Source: Calditrichota bacterium (GTDB lineage: Bacteria > Calditrichota > Calditrichia > RBG-13-44-9 > J042). Taken from it: a DNA stretch of 64,000 nucleotides. How positions within the stretch are numbered: position 1 is the first letter of the stretch; each line of letters begins with the position of its first letter. Location: positions 124,001-188,000 of the forward strand of contig JAADJD010000020.1 of assembly GCA_013150955.1 (NCBI GenBank). The letters are read 5' to 3'. This document shows, one piece after another, positions 1-8,974 of this stretch. A program made the position numbers and the translations under genes. Below the pieces are notes generated by a model. That model saw only the letters and a list, made by a program, of their open reading frames with translations, was not told where the DNA came from and did not search any database.

Positions 1-1361
1 TCTGGTGCGTTCAGTTGACCACCGGGGAGGTCTTCCCGTTAACCCGGTTCCCGGGACCAGAGTATCAGCCCCGGTTTTCTCCCGATGGACGATGGATTTT
101 TTACATCAATCAGACCACACCGGATATTGAGTTTGCCGAATGGGACCTGGCGCGCATTCCGTTTCGTCCCCGACAGACGGTACAGAAAGCGGATACTTTA
201 ACCCATGATCTGGATCGTTCCGTCCAGACGTTTGAATTTGATGCCCGGGGGCGGTTGTATATTCAGGTAGCGGAGGGCACGGAGACCCATCTGTACCGGT
301 TTGACTGGAACAAACAGAAAAAACGCTATTCCAGAATCACCCCGGTTCCGGGGGCTTTTACAAACTTTTTTGACCTGCGATTTACGGACACCGGTCAGGC
401 ATTTTGTCTGGCAGAGGGCCCGTATCGGCTGCCGGAAATTATTCAATTGCGTTCGCGTCGGGTAGTGCCAGTTACCCGGTTTTCGGATCGGTTAAAAGAA
501 TTTACGCTGGGACAGCAGCGGGTTTATCGGTACACCAGCGTGGATGGGGTACTGATCGAAGCCCTGGTTATTTTCCCGGTGAATTACCAGCCGGATCGGC
601 AATATCCGTTGATTTTAACCATTCACGGTGGACCGTATGGACGATTCCGTCACACCTTCCGCCAGGCCTATTTTCATCAGGTGTACGCAAATAACGGTTT
701 TCTATTGCTGGCCCCTAATCCCCGCGGTAGTTCGGGATACGACGATGCGTTCGGCAAGGCCATCTGGTATCGTGCAGGCGGTCACATGGGCGGAGTGGAT
801 TACCAGGACATTATGGCCGGCGTGGATGCGGTGATTGCCGAGGGTTGGGTGGATTCTACACGCATGGGGGTGATTGGAGGAAGCTATGGCGGTTACATGA
901 CCAACTGGATTATTGCCCATACCCATCGATTTGCCGCGGCCGTTTCTCTGTTTGGCATTTTTAGTCTGTTTACGGACTGGAGCAATTCCTGGCAACCCAG
1001 CTGGGAAAAGATGTATCTGGGCATCTATTACTGGGAGCAGCCCATCAGTCCGGAGCATCCGTATGTAAAATATTCGCCGGCATTTTATGTACAGAACATC
1101 CAGACGCCAGTGTTGATTATGCACGGTGAAAAAGATCGCTACACCAATCTGGCCAATTCGCAGGAGATGTACCAGGCATTAAAAACCCTGCAGCGACCGG
1201 TGAAGTTTGTAGTCTATCCGCGGGAGGGGCATGGTCTGGGACGAGAACCCAATCATCGCCGGGATGTTTTCCACCGCGCCCTGAAGTGGTTTCAAACGTA
1301 TTTAAAACCGGATGTTCCCGCGAGCCGTTCCGGAAGCCATTCACCCTGGCAACAGGAATAG
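1..1361 (+). CDS. S9 prolyl oligopeptidase-family serine peptidase, C-terminal part (5' truncated)
   Basis: This is the C-terminal part of an S9 (prolyl oligopeptidase/dipeptidyl-peptidase) enzyme. The open frame continues to the left edge, reading W-C-V-Q-L-T-T-G before the first in-frame TTG at 15, so the start lies outside the window. The first ~165 residues look like the end of a beta-propeller (SPDGRWIFYI blade). The alpha/beta-hydrolase domain follows, with an oxyanion region HGGPYG, the nucleophile serine in GGSYGGYM, an aspartate in MHGEKDRYT and a histidine in REGHGL. Family members cleave short peptides in the periplasm or cytoplasm; location cannot be judged without the N-terminus. 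A second, full-length S9 enzyme lies at 54635-56644 and is clearly a different protein. The following gene is 225 nt away and unrelated. Confidence 0.9.
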   Translation, partial: WCVQLTTGEVFPLTRFPGPEYQPRFSPDGRWIFYINQTTPDIEFAEWDLARIPFRPRQTVQKADTLTHDLDRSVQTFEFDARGRLYIQVAEGTETHLYRFDWNKQKKRYSRITPVPGAFTNFFDLRFTDTGQAFCLAEGPYRLPEIIQLRSRRVVPVTRFSDRLKEFTLGQQRVYRYTSVDGVLIEALVIFPVNYQPDRQYPLILTIHGGPYGRFRHTFRQAYFHQVYANNGFLLLAPNPRGSSGYDDAFGKAIWYRAGGHMGGVDYQDIMAGVDAVIAEGWVDSTRMGVIGGSYGGYMTNWIIAHTHRFAAAVSLFGIFSLFTDWSNSWQPSWEKMYLGIYYWEQPISPEHPYVKYSPAFYVQNIQTPVLIMHGEKDRYTNLANSQEMYQALKTLQRPVKFVVYPREGHGLGREPNHRRDVFHRALKWFQTYLKPDVPASRSGSHSPWQQE

Positions 1362-1586
1362 CGGGTGACAGTTAAACGCCTTTTTGAAAAGGAATGGGGG
1401 ACGGGGTACCGATTCGGGAATGCGGTGCTGTAGGGTAAGTGAATTTTCCAGTGCAGGCGGTGGCAGATAAGCATGGGGGAAACAAAAAATCGCTTGGGTT
1501 TCCGGAAGAAATCGTCAATATTCCAGACGCGAACAACTGTTGATTCAAGATAATCAAATAGGGTGAATAAAAACGAAGGAGAAGGA

Positions 1587-2402
1587 ATGGGAAGCCATCA
1601 ATCAGATCGGGCAAAATATGCATTGATTCTGGGAAGCAGCAGCGGGTTTGGAGCTGCCACGGCCATCCGTCTGGCGCAGGACGGATTTCATATTTTTGGG
1701 GTGCATCTGGATCGTAAGGCCACCATGCCGCAGGTGGAGGCGGTCATCGAAAAGATTAAGAGCCATGGTGTGCAGGCGGTTTTCTTTAATGTCAATGCGG
1801 CGGATGATGAAAAGCGGAAAATGGTGGTAAATGAAATTAAAAATCAGCTCCCGCAAGGGGCATATATCGACGTCATGCTTCATAGCCTGGCCTTTGGGGC
1901 GTTGAAGCCGTTTATTGCCGACGAGCCTTCGCAGGCAATTAATAAAGCCAGCATGGTGATGACCATGGATGTGATGGCCCATTCGCTGGTGTACTGGACG
2001 CAGGAGTTGTACTGGGCCGGATTATTGGGGCAGGGCAGCCGAATTTTTGCCATGACCAGCAGCGGTAGCAAGGTGGTATTTCCACACTATGGGGCCGTAT
2101 CGGCCGCAAAAGCCGCGCTGGAAAATCATGTAAAGCAGCTGGGAATGGAGCTGGGGCATCTGGGAGTCACGGTGAATGCCATCATGGCGGGTGTAACCGA
2201 TACCCCGGCATTGCGGAAAATTCCCGGTCATGAGAAGATGATTGAAATGGCCAAACAGCGGAACGCCGGTGGGCGATTGACCACGCCCGAGGATGTGGCC
2301 AATGTGATTTCCCTGCTGGCACGCCCGGAAGCCCAGTGGATCAACGGTGGCGTGATTCCGGTGGATGGCGGTGAGCTGGTAATGGACAAAGGGGAGGTAT
2401 GA
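1587..2402 (+). CDS. SDR-family enoyl-ACP reductase-like protein (FabI/FabL type)
   Basis: A short-chain dehydrogenase/reductase of 271 residues. The N-terminal nucleotide-binding loop is GSSSGFGAATA. The active site has the spacing typical of enoyl-ACP reductases, Tyr168-x6-Lys175 (YGAVSAAK), rather than the Y-x3-K of ordinary SDRs. The ending INGGVIPVDGGE is also usual for FabI/FabL. The expected role is reduction of trans-2-enoyl-ACP in fatty acid synthesis. The classic glycine-rich loop resembles FabL more than FabI, which normally has a different cofactor loop, so NADPH use is an inference. The start is the ATG at 1587, preceded by AAGGAG; an upstream GTG at 1563 has no good ribosome site. 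The stop overlaps the next gene's ATG by 4 nt, so the two are translationally coupled. Confidence 0.8.
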   Translation: MGSHQSDRAKYALILGSSSGFGAATAIRLAQDGFHIFGVHLDRKATMPQVEAVIEKIKSHGVQAVFFNVNAADDEKRKMVVNEIKNQLPQGAYIDVMLHSLAFGALKPFIADEPSQAINKASMVMTMDVMAHSLVYWTQELYWAGLLGQGSRIFAMTSSGSKVVFPHYGAVSAAKAALENHVKQLGMELGHLGVTVNAIMAGVTDTPALRKIPGHEKMIEMAKQRNAGGRLTTPEDVANVISLLARPEAQWINGGVIPVDGGELVMDKGEV

Positions 2403-2965
2403 AATCCCAACCCCGAAAAATCCGGGTGCTCATCGATCTGGATGGCGTGGTACGGGACTTCATCGGTGGACTGACCCGCATTTACCAACGGGAATATCCG
2501 GATCATGAAATTAAAACGATAAATTCCCGGGCACTGGAGACCTTTTTCCCCATCGGGGAGCGGATTTACGATTTTATCGATCGACAATTTCTGGATGAGA
2601 TTCTCATCGATTCGCCGCCATATCCCGGGGCCATCGAGGCCATGCGGCGCTGGGAAGATCGGTTCGAAAACGTAATTGTAACCGCGCAACCCCGGCGGTG
2701 GCGCTATCCCACGTTCATCTGGCTGGGCAAGTTTAAAGTGCCCACAAACGAAGTGCACATTTGCTACCGGAAGGAGGAAGTCGACGGAGTGGCGCTGCTG
2801 GACGATTTTGTGGATAACCTGGAAGCCTTTCAGGCCACCGGGCGGCTGGCCGTTTGCATGGATCAGCCCTGGAATCAGCACTGGCCGGGGCCAAGAGTCC
2901 GATCATTAAACGAATTTTACGAACTGGTGCTGGATGCAATCGCAGCCGATTCTAACGCATTTTGA
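2399..2965 (+). CDS. HAD-superfamily 5'-nucleotidase-like protein (NT5C type)
   Basis: 188 residues. The N-terminus has the HAD motif I in the form LIDLDGVVRDF; the two aspartates would be the nucleophile and the acid/base. Later parts fit the 5'(3')-deoxyribonucleotidase (NT5C) group: a phosphate-binding Thr in VIVTAQPRRW, and an acidic motif in ALLDDFVDNLEAF. Members dephosphorylate deoxynucleoside monophosphates; several bacterial relatives have unknown substrates. There is no signal peptide, so the protein is cytoplasmic. The ATG overlaps the stop of the reductase gene (ATGA) and GGGGAGG lies just before it. There is no obvious metabolic link between the two genes. Assignment to the HAD fold is firm; the substrate is a guess. 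Confidence 0.7.
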   Translation: MKSQPRKIRVLIDLDGVVRDFIGGLTRIYQREYPDHEIKTINSRALETFFPIGERIYDFIDRQFLDEILIDSPPYPGAIEAMRRWEDRFENVIVTAQPRRWRYPTFIWLGKFKVPTNEVHICYRKEEVDGVALLDDFVDNLEAFQATGRLAVCMDQPWNQHWPGPRVRSLNEFYELVLDAIAADSNAF

Positions 2966-3158
2966 GTTTGCATCCAGAAAGATGGAGTGGGTAACGAATG
3001 TTTCCGTAAGCAACATGAACGCGTGCAGGATTTGCCACTATTCTCATTCTAAACCCACGGGAAGATCTCATGATAATTTAGACTTCGAGACTCGAAATAA
3101 ATGAATTTGTTTTTGAAATGCGCGTTTGCGTGTGTAAGCTGAGATGACACAGCGGGCA

Positions 3159-3187
3159 TTGCAGAAAAATCTGGATAAATTTAAATT
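3159..3187 (+). promoter_or_regulatory. possible promoter for the small basic protein gene
   Basis: TTGCAG (3159-3164), a 17-nt spacer, then TAAATT (3182-3187). The -10 matches that of two other candidate promoters in this window. It would give a very short leader holding the AGGAGGTGA ribosome site. Sequence match only, so weak. The rest of the 2966-3207 spacer shows nothing clear. Confidence 0.3.
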
Positions 3188-3207
3188 TCGGAAAAGAGGA
3201 GGTGAGT

Positions 3208-3330
3208 ATGGGGAAACGTTATAACCCTCGGGAAAAACGAAAACGTCGAAAACGCTATATTAAACGACAGCGGAAAAAATTGCGGGAATTGCTCCGCAGC
3301 AAACAATCCTCCGAGAATTCTCAGCAATAA
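3208..3330 (+). CDS. small, highly basic 40-residue protein, possibly ribosome-associated
   Basis: A 40-residue reading frame, MGKRYNPREKRKRRKRY..., with about half of its first 32 residues Lys or Arg. It is preceded by one of the best ribosome binding sites in the window (AGAGGAGGTGA, 3195-3205), which strongly suggests it is really translated. The composition and size resemble tiny ribosomal-subunit proteins such as the COX24/AURKAIP1-domain (mS38-like) proteins annotated in Bacteroidota. That link is by resemblance only and not a firm assignment. It stands alone between gene blocks, with a possible promoter just upstream and no clear terminator. The gene is short enough to be missed by automatic annotation. 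Confidence 0.6.
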   Translation: MGKRYNPREKRKRRKRYIKRQRKKLRELLRSKQSSENSQQ

Positions 3331-3450
3331 TACGGCTTTCTTTCCGGGGTGTGGGATCTGAGGCCTGCACCCCATTTTTACACTCAGATCCATGTTCGCC
3401 GGCGGATGCGCCGAATCCACACAGATAACAACACAGGCAAAGTGGCATCT

Positions 3451-3768
3451 TAAACCCAGATTATGCATTAGAACCACGAATTACACGAAATAACCCGGAT
3501 TATGCAATAGCCTACGAATTACACGAATTAAAACGAATAAAAATAATAAACCAAAATTATGCTTTTGACCACGAATTACACGAATGAACACAAATAAAAA
3601 CAATAAAATCCATTAGATTAGATCTGGATGAAGATTCGCTTCGAGGTTTATTCGTGATTTTATTGATATTTCTGGGTTTCATTCGCGGGATTCGCGGTTC
3701 AATGCATTATTGGGGATTATTCGAATTCATTCGTGTGATTCGTGGTTTCACCCATTGTTTGGGATTAT
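3451..3768. repeat. palindromic intergenic element, composite copy (A)
   Basis: A compound copy of the ~170-bp dispersed element. It has three left-arm pieces (each with CACGAATTACACGAA preceded by a variant of AACCCAGATTATGC) at about 3451-3489, 3490-3548 and 3549-3610. Two right-arm pieces follow (CATTCGCGGGATTCGCGG and CATTCGTGTGATTCGTGG) up to 3768. The second left arm stops at AATAATAAA, exactly where the third begins, so one element appears to sit inside another. The 3331-3901 gap holds nothing else recognisable; no gene is seen. Confidence 0.8.
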
Positions 3769-3901
3769 GATGAATCGAAATCAATCCCGCGTTTCGTTTC
3801 TGGTACCACGCTTCCTCAGCGTCTGTGAGAACTTACTTAGTCCTTTTAAGGGATTGCCTTCTTTATTATCTTGTCATTAATCGAAATACGGGAGAGTGCG
3901 T

Positions 3902-5188
3902 ATGAAACGGATTGCGATTGTTGAGGGATTGCGAACCCCTTATGCCAAGGCGTGGACAGTTTTCAACCACATCCCGGCGTATGATCTGGGGCGTATTGTG
4001 ACCCGGGAATTGCTGGAGCGCACTGAAATTGCGCCGGAAGAGATCGACGAGGTCATCTGGGGAAATATCGGCCAACCTGTGGAGGCGATTAATATTGCGC
4101 GCATCATTGCGCTGAAATCGGGCATTCCCAAGCACGTTCCCGCCTACACGGTACAGCGGAATTGCGGATCCGGGTTGCAGGCCATTGTTTCCGGGTATTA
4201 CGAGATCGTAAAGGGCGATGCCGAAATTGTACTGGCCGGTGGGGTGGAATCCATGAGCAACTTTCCCCTGCTGTATCCCAAAGCTTACTCGGACTGGTTG
4301 CTGCGGTTCAGTCGGGCCAAAACCCTGGGAGAAAAGCTGGCGCTGTTGCCTCAATTCCGGTTCAGTTTTTTGAAACCGATTAACAGTTTGCAGCTGGGAT
4401 TAACAGATTACATTTGCGGCCTGTTGATGGGGGAAACGGCGGAAATTCTGGCGCGGGATTACCACATCACCCGGGAAGAGATGGACAGCTTTGCGTTAAT
4501 GAGCCATCAGCGGGCAAGTCAGGCCACGAAACTGGGCATTTTTAAAGAAGAAATTGTTCCCGTACCTCTGCCACCCCGCTTTGATACCTTCCAGGAAGAA
4601 GACAACGGGATCCGCCACAACCAGTCCATGGAAGCGCTGGCAAAATTGAAACCCGTATTTGATCGAAAGTTTGGTTCGGTGACGGCGGGCAATTCGTCTC
4701 AGATTACCGATGGCGCTGCCGCCGTAATTTTAATGCCCGAGGAGAAGGCCCGGGCACTGGGACTGGAGCCACTGGGCTACATTCGGGAATTTGCCTTTGC
4801 CGGCGTGGATCCGGCATACATGGGCATTGCGCCCACCTATGCCATCGCCCGGGCACTAAAAAAGGCGGGGTTGAAATCCCGGGACATTCAACTGTGGGAA
4901 ATCAACGAGGCCTTTGCCGCCGTGGTGATTGCTAATGAACGCCTGTTTGCCGATGCCCGTTTTGTGGAAGAAACGTTCGGGGACAAAACGTTGCTGGAAC
5001 CGCTGGATCGGGAGCGATTGAATGTCAACGGGGGAGCCATTGCGCTGGGGCATCCCGTGGGTTCCTCTGCAGCACGGCTGGTGATTACCCTGTTGAAGGA
5101 GATGAAGCGTCGCGATCTGGAGTTGGGGGTTGCCTCCATGTGCATTGGTGGAGGCCAGGGTGGCGCCATCATCCTGGAACGCAAGTGA
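3902..5188 (+). CDS. fadI: acetyl-CoA C-acyltransferase (thiolase), FadI type
   Basis: A 428-residue thiolase that cleaves 3-ketoacyl-CoA with CoA in the last step of beta-oxidation. The catalytic set is complete: Cys88 in NCGSGLQAI, the NEAFA motif, His384 in GGAIALGHPVG and Cys414 in CIGGGQG. The length and the inserted stretch around SRAKTLGEKLALLPQF match FadI, the partner of FadJ, better than the shorter FadA/AtoB thiolases. The start is the ATG at 3902, with GGGAGAG upstream; a GTG two codons earlier is less likely. The following gene encodes the matching hydratase/dehydrogenase 128 nt downstream, so the two probably form one operon and one complex. No FadR-like regulator or acyl-CoA dehydrogenase gene lies nearby. 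Confidence 0.92.
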   Translation: MKRIAIVEGLRTPYAKAWTVFNHIPAYDLGRIVTRELLERTEIAPEEIDEVIWGNIGQPVEAINIARIIALKSGIPKHVPAYTVQRNCGSGLQAIVSGYYEIVKGDAEIVLAGGVESMSNFPLLYPKAYSDWLLRFSRAKTLGEKLALLPQFRFSFLKPINSLQLGLTDYICGLLMGETAEILARDYHITREEMDSFALMSHQRASQATKLGIFKEEIVPVPLPPRFDTFQEEDNGIRHNQSMEALAKLKPVFDRKFGSVTAGNSSQITDGAAAVILMPEEKARALGLEPLGYIREFAFAGVDPAYMGIAPTYAIARALKKAGLKSRDIQLWEINEAFAAVVIANERLFADARFVEETFGDKTLLEPLDRERLNVNGGAIALGHPVGSSAARLVITLLKEMKRRDLELGVASMCIGGGQGGAIILERK

Positions 5189-5315
5189 GGACGAACACTA
5201 TCGGTGATGCCAGGATGCACGAATTGAAAAGAGCACCACTCAGTGATTGAGATTCAAAGCGTGGGTGGAACAAATCTGCAGGTGATTGAAAACGAAGAGG
5301 ATAAGGAGTGCAGCC

Positions 5316-7496
5316 ATGGGTACCATTTTTCGCACCGAGTTCATTACCGACGGCATATTGAAAATTGTATTTGACCTTCCGGACAGCCGGGCAAACATTT
5401 TTAATCGCGCCGTTTTTGAGGAGCTGCCGGCGTTGATTGACGAGCTGGAAGTCAATCGCGATGTCCGCCTGGCGGTGCTGACCAGCGCCAAAGAAAACAT
5501 CTTCATCGCCGGCGCAGATGTGAATGAAATATTCAACATCACCACCGTTGACGATGCCTATGAAAAATCCCGACTGGGACAAAAACTGATTGATCGCTGG
5601 GAAAACCTGCCCTTCCCAACGCTGGCAGTGGTGCATGGCGCCTGCATGGGCGGCGGAACGGAATTTATTCTGGGCTGTACCTATCGCATTGCCAGCGATC
5701 ACCAGAAGACCCGCATCGGGTTACCGGAGGTGAAGCTGGGGGTCATTCCCGGCTGGGGGGGCACGCAACGGCTTCCCCGTTTGATTGGTCTACAGAATGC
5801 GTTGAAGATGATTCTGACAGGCAATCCTGTGGATGCGCGCCGGGCCTACCGAAGTCATCTGGTGGACGAGGTGGTACCCCACAAGATTCTGGATGAGGCC
5901 ACGCTAAAGGTCGCCCAGAAAATTCTGGCGAATGGGGGAAAATCTTACCTTTCCCGGCGAAAAAAACGCTCCTTCATGGAAGTGGCGCTGGAAGCCACCG
6001 CTATCGGACGGAATCAAATTTTCAAGAAATCCCGGGAAATGGTGTTGAAGGAAACCCGTGGACATTATCCCGCTCCACTGGCGGCGCTGGATGCCGTGAA
6101 GTACGGTACCGAGCGCGATTTGCAACAGGGCCTGGAATACGAAGCGCGAAAATTTGCCGAAATGGCGGTCACGGATGTTTCCAAAAATCTCATCCGCATT
6201 TTCTTTTTCACCGAAGAGATCAAGAAGGAAAATGGGGTGGATAATCCCAAAGTAAAGCCCCGACCGATTCACAAGATTGGTATTCTGGGAGCAGGCGTCA
6301 TGGGGGGTGGTATTGCTCAGCTGGCGGCGTATCGGGATCATCCGGTGCGGCTGAAGGATATTGATGAGAAGCCCCTGGCCATGGCCATGGCGCACGCAAA
6401 GGAATTGTTCGATCAGTTAGTCAAGCGCCGCCGATTGAACCAGCGAGAGGCGGACATCAAAATGGGGCTGATCAGTACCACGCTGGACTACAGTGGATTT
6501 AAGCATACCGATCTGGTGATCGAAGCGGTGGTGGAAGATGTGACCATTAAGAAGAAAGTATTCTCGGAGCTGATGGAGCATGTTTCCCCGGAAACCATCG
6601 TGGCCAGTAACACCTCGGCCATCCCGATTACCGAACTGGCTAAGGCGGTAAAACGCCCTGGACGCTTTGTTGGGATGCACTTTTTTAATCCCGTCCACCG
6701 AATGCCATTGATCGAGGTGATCCGCGGGAAAAAGACTACCGACGAAACCGTGGTTACCATCGTGGAGCTGTGCAAAAAGTGGGGCAAGACGCCCATTGTG
6801 GTGAACGATGGGCCGGGGTTTCTGGTGAATCGACTGTTGATGCCCTACATGGCCGAGGCCGTTGTTTTGCTGGAGGCCGGGGTTTCCATTCAAGATATCG
6901 ATCGCGCGATGCTGGATTTTGGCATGCCCATGGGGCCGTTCCGATTATACGATGAGGTGGGTATTGACGTGGCCTATAAGGCGGCGCGGGTAATGCAGGA
7001 GTATTTTGGCGATCGGTTGCCTGCCTCGGAAAGTATTGAAAAAATGGTGAAAGCAGGACGATTGGGAATCAAAAGCGGTAAGGGATTTTACCTGCCCAGG
7101 GAGAAAAAGGGGCAGCATCGCAAGGTTGATCCTTCGGTGTATGCGTTTCTGGGGATTCGGCCCGAAACCAAAATGGCTGCAGAGGATATTCAGAAGCGCC
7201 TGATTTATCTAATGCTCAACGAAGCTGCGCGGTGTCTGGATGAGCAGATTGCCCGCCAACCCCGCGATGTGGATGTGGGCCTGATTTTTGGAATTGGGTT
7301 TCCGCCATTCCGGGGCGGTCTACTGGTATATGTGGATCGGCTGGGAGTGGATTCGGTGGTTCGGGAAATGCAGGCGCTGGCGACTGAGGTTGGGGAGCGG
7401 TATACACCAGTGCCCCTGTTACAAAAAATTGCGGAATCGGGCAAGGGCTTTTACGATTATTTTGCAGATCAGAAAAACGAATCGAAAAAAGCATGA
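5316..7496 (+). CDS. fadJ: fused enoyl-CoA hydratase / 3-hydroxyacyl-CoA dehydrogenase (FadJ/FadB type)
   Basis: A 726-residue two-enzyme protein of beta-oxidation. Residues ~1-190 are a crotonase domain: FIAGADVNEI forms part of the oxyanion hole, followed by GACMGGGTEFILGC and GLPEVKLGVIPGWGGTQRLPR. From ~residue 315 an NAD-binding Rossmann domain begins with GILGAGVMGGGIA; it continues through SNTSAIPITELA and MHFFNPVHRMPLIEVI. Two C-terminal 3HCDH domains follow, ending in FGIGFPPFRGG. The enzyme hydrates trans-2-enoyl-CoA and oxidises the 3-hydroxy product for the thiolase encoded just upstream. The start is the ATG at 5316 behind AAGGAG. It is slightly longer than E. coli FadJ. FadB-like behaviour cannot be excluded, but the FadI-type partner favours FadJ. 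Confidence 0.92.
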   Translation: MGTIFRTEFITDGILKIVFDLPDSRANIFNRAVFEELPALIDELEVNRDVRLAVLTSAKENIFIAGADVNEIFNITTVDDAYEKSRLGQKLIDRWENLPFPTLAVVHGACMGGGTEFILGCTYRIASDHQKTRIGLPEVKLGVIPGWGGTQRLPRLIGLQNALKMILTGNPVDARRAYRSHLVDEVVPHKILDEATLKVAQKILANGGKSYLSRRKKRSFMEVALEATAIGRNQIFKKSREMVLKETRGHYPAPLAALDAVKYGTERDLQQGLEYEARKFAEMAVTDVSKNLIRIFFFTEEIKKENGVDNPKVKPRPIHKIGILGAGVMGGGIAQLAAYRDHPVRLKDIDEKPLAMAMAHAKELFDQLVKRRRLNQREADIKMGLISTTLDYSGFKHTDLVIEAVVEDVTIKKKVFSELMEHVSPETIVASNTSAIPITELAKAVKRPGRFVGMHFFNPVHRMPLIEVIRGKKTTDETVVTIVELCKKWGKTPIVVNDGPGFLVNRLLMPYMAEAVVLLEAGVSIQDIDRAMLDFGMPMGPFRLYDEVGIDVAYKAARVMQEYFGDRLPASESIEKMVKAGRLGIKSGKGFYLPREKKGQHRKVDPSVYAFLGIRPETKMAAEDIQKRLIYLMLNEAARCLDEQIARQPRDVDVGLIFGIGFPPFRGGLLVYVDRLGVDSVVREMQALATEVGERYTPVPLLQKIAESGKGFYDYFADQKNESKKA

Positions 7497-7608
7497 CCCT
7501 TTTCCTGAATCAAGAACGCGATGGGCACAGGTGGATCCGCAAAACGGTGTGATCCACGTTCAGGTGAGGTAATACCGATGAGAGGAACGGCAGGTAGGGA
7601 GGAAAACC

Positions 7609-8577
7609 GTGCCCGGACAGGGTTACAGGATGGCTGATGTGAAAGAAATCTGTGGTCGCCTCATCCGGGGAATTCTGTTACTGAGCGTTTTTTTGCAGGG
7701 TGTGATTATTGCCTCAGAACCCCGGAGCGCTTCCCGCTGGCAATTGATCAACACAATCGACGTTTCGGGGAGTCCGGGTGGGCCATTAAAGCAGGCAGTG
7801 GCGATCGATCTGGATTCGGAGGGCAATATTTACCTTGTGGATCGCGGGCGGCACCGGTTAATCAAACTTGATCCGGATGGAACGTTTATTCACGAGATTG
7901 GCGGTTTCGGTAGCCAGGTCGATCAGTTTGATGATCCCCGGGATGTGGATGCCCACACCACCCTCAACATTTTTGTGGCCGATTACAACAATCAGCGAGT
8001 GGTTCGACTGGATCGGTATTTAAACTATTTGAGCGAATTAACTCCACAGTGGGAATCCCCGTATGACTTTGATCAGGTGCTGAGTGTGGCCGTCACTTCC
8101 CAGTTCGATCTGTTTTTACTGGACGACATCACCAAAAAAATCATTAAATTCAATCGGTTTAGCGAACCGATTCAGGTATTTGGTGGACTGGATGATCCCT
8201 ACGGACAGTTATTGGAACCGGTGCAGTTAACCGTTGACGATGTGAATCATGTGTTTGTAACCGATCCGGGACAACAGGCGGTTCTGGTTTTCGATTATCT
8301 GGGAAATTACCTGCAGACGCTCACCGTTCCGGAGTTGCAGCAACCCACCGGTCTGGCCTGGGGATGGGACAACCAGTTGTACGTGGTGGATGCCGATGGG
8401 AATGAGATCTTTGTGTTTAACAATCAATTGAAATTTCAGGAAATACTTCGTTTTCCGGAAATATCTGAGACCATTGCCGATGTTGCTGTGCGCTTTTTCC
8501 AGAGTGACCGCCGACGCATGATGTATCTGCTAACCCCAACCCGGTGCTGGGTATTTCAGGAGCGTTTGAGGGAGTAA
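7609..8577 (+). CDS. secreted NHL-repeat beta-propeller protein
   Basis: A protein of about 322 residues with an N-terminal hydrophobic segment (GILLLSVFLQGVIIAS), probably a signal peptide. At least four NHL-type blades follow, each of the form 'D..G.iyl.D...hri.kl': IDLDSEGNIYLVDRGRHRLIKLDPDG, NIFVADYNNQRVVRLD, LFLLDDITKKIIKF and LYVVDADGNEIFVF. NHL propellers bind proteins, peptides or sugars; the ligand is unknown. The GTG at 7609 is chosen because AGGGAGG ends 6 nt before it; the ATG at 7630 is a possible alternative with a poorer site. It follows fadJ by 113 nt in the same direction. A 7-bp inverted repeat (7531-7537 / 7551-7557) lies in between but has no T run. Confidence 0.75.
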   Translation: MPGQGYRMADVKEICGRLIRGILLLSVFLQGVIIASEPRSASRWQLINTIDVSGSPGGPLKQAVAIDLDSEGNIYLVDRGRHRLIKLDPDGTFIHEIGGFGSQVDQFDDPRDVDAHTTLNIFVADYNNQRVVRLDRYLNYLSELTPQWESPYDFDQVLSVAVTSQFDLFLLDDITKKIIKFNRFSEPIQVFGGLDDPYGQLLEPVQLTVDDVNHVFVTDPGQQAVLVFDYLGNYLQTLTVPELQQPTGLAWGWDNQLYVVDADGNEIFVFNNQLKFQEILRFPEISETIADVAVRFFQSDRRRMMYLLTPTRCWVFQERLRE

Positions 8578-8658
8578 AGATACTCTGAAGGGGCGGGTAC
8601 GTCCAGTGAAATTCCACCGCTGCTGAGCAAATCAGACACACCAATACATCTGACTAAA

Positions 8659-8832
8659 TTAAACCCAGATTATGCCTTTGCCTACGAATGAAACGAATTA
8701 AAACGAATAAAAATAATAAAATCCATTTGATGATATATGGATAAAAATGTGTTTTGTGGTTTATTCGCGATTTTGTAGATATTTTTGGTTTCATTCGTGT
8801 GATTCGCGGTTCAATGCATTATTTGGGTTAAA
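8659..8832. repeat. palindromic intergenic element, simple copy (B)
   Basis: A single copy of the dispersed element and the cleanest one here. The left end is AAACCCAGATTATGC, with arm CGAATGAAACGAATTAAAACG. The right arm contains TTTCATTCGTGTGATTCGCGG and ends GCATTATTTGGG. The five bases before CCC and after GGG are both TTAAA, which could be a target duplication. It lies between the NHL gene and the 8975 promoter; the rest of this gap has no gene. Confidence 0.85.
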
Positions 8833-8885
8833 AAATCCAGCGAAAGCCCGGAGTTCCTTCTGACGGTAAAATGCCCAATTAAAAC

Positions 8886-8915
8886 TTGACATTTATTTTA
8901 ACTGCAGTAAATTAT
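8886..8915 (+). promoter_or_regulatory. candidate promoter of the 8975-17021 gene block
   Basis: TTGACA (8886-8891), a 16-nt spacer and TAAATT (8908-8913, extended TAAATTAT), about 60 nt before the ATG at 8975. The same box pair with identical spacing stands before susC on the other strand (48861-48890), which makes a chance match less likely. Confidence 0.55.
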
Positions 8916-8974
8916 TAAAAACTAAATAATTCGGAGGTAATTCATCCCAAAATTAAAACAGGAGAGGTGAGGTT

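Noticed and set aside
2228..2881. A 217-codon open frame on the - strand across the reductase and HAD genes
   Set aside because: Antisense to two well-supported genes, no family resemblance, no promoter or ribosome site.
3451..3620. Repeated CACGAATTACACGAA units that could look like a small CRISPR array
   Set aside because: Units are unevenly spaced, face each other as inverted arms, recur in seven separate gaps, and no cas genes are present.
7531..7557. Inverted repeat GTGGATC/GATCCAC between fadJ and the NHL gene as a terminator
   Set aside because: Only 7 bp with a 13-nt loop and no T run; not enough to call a terminator.
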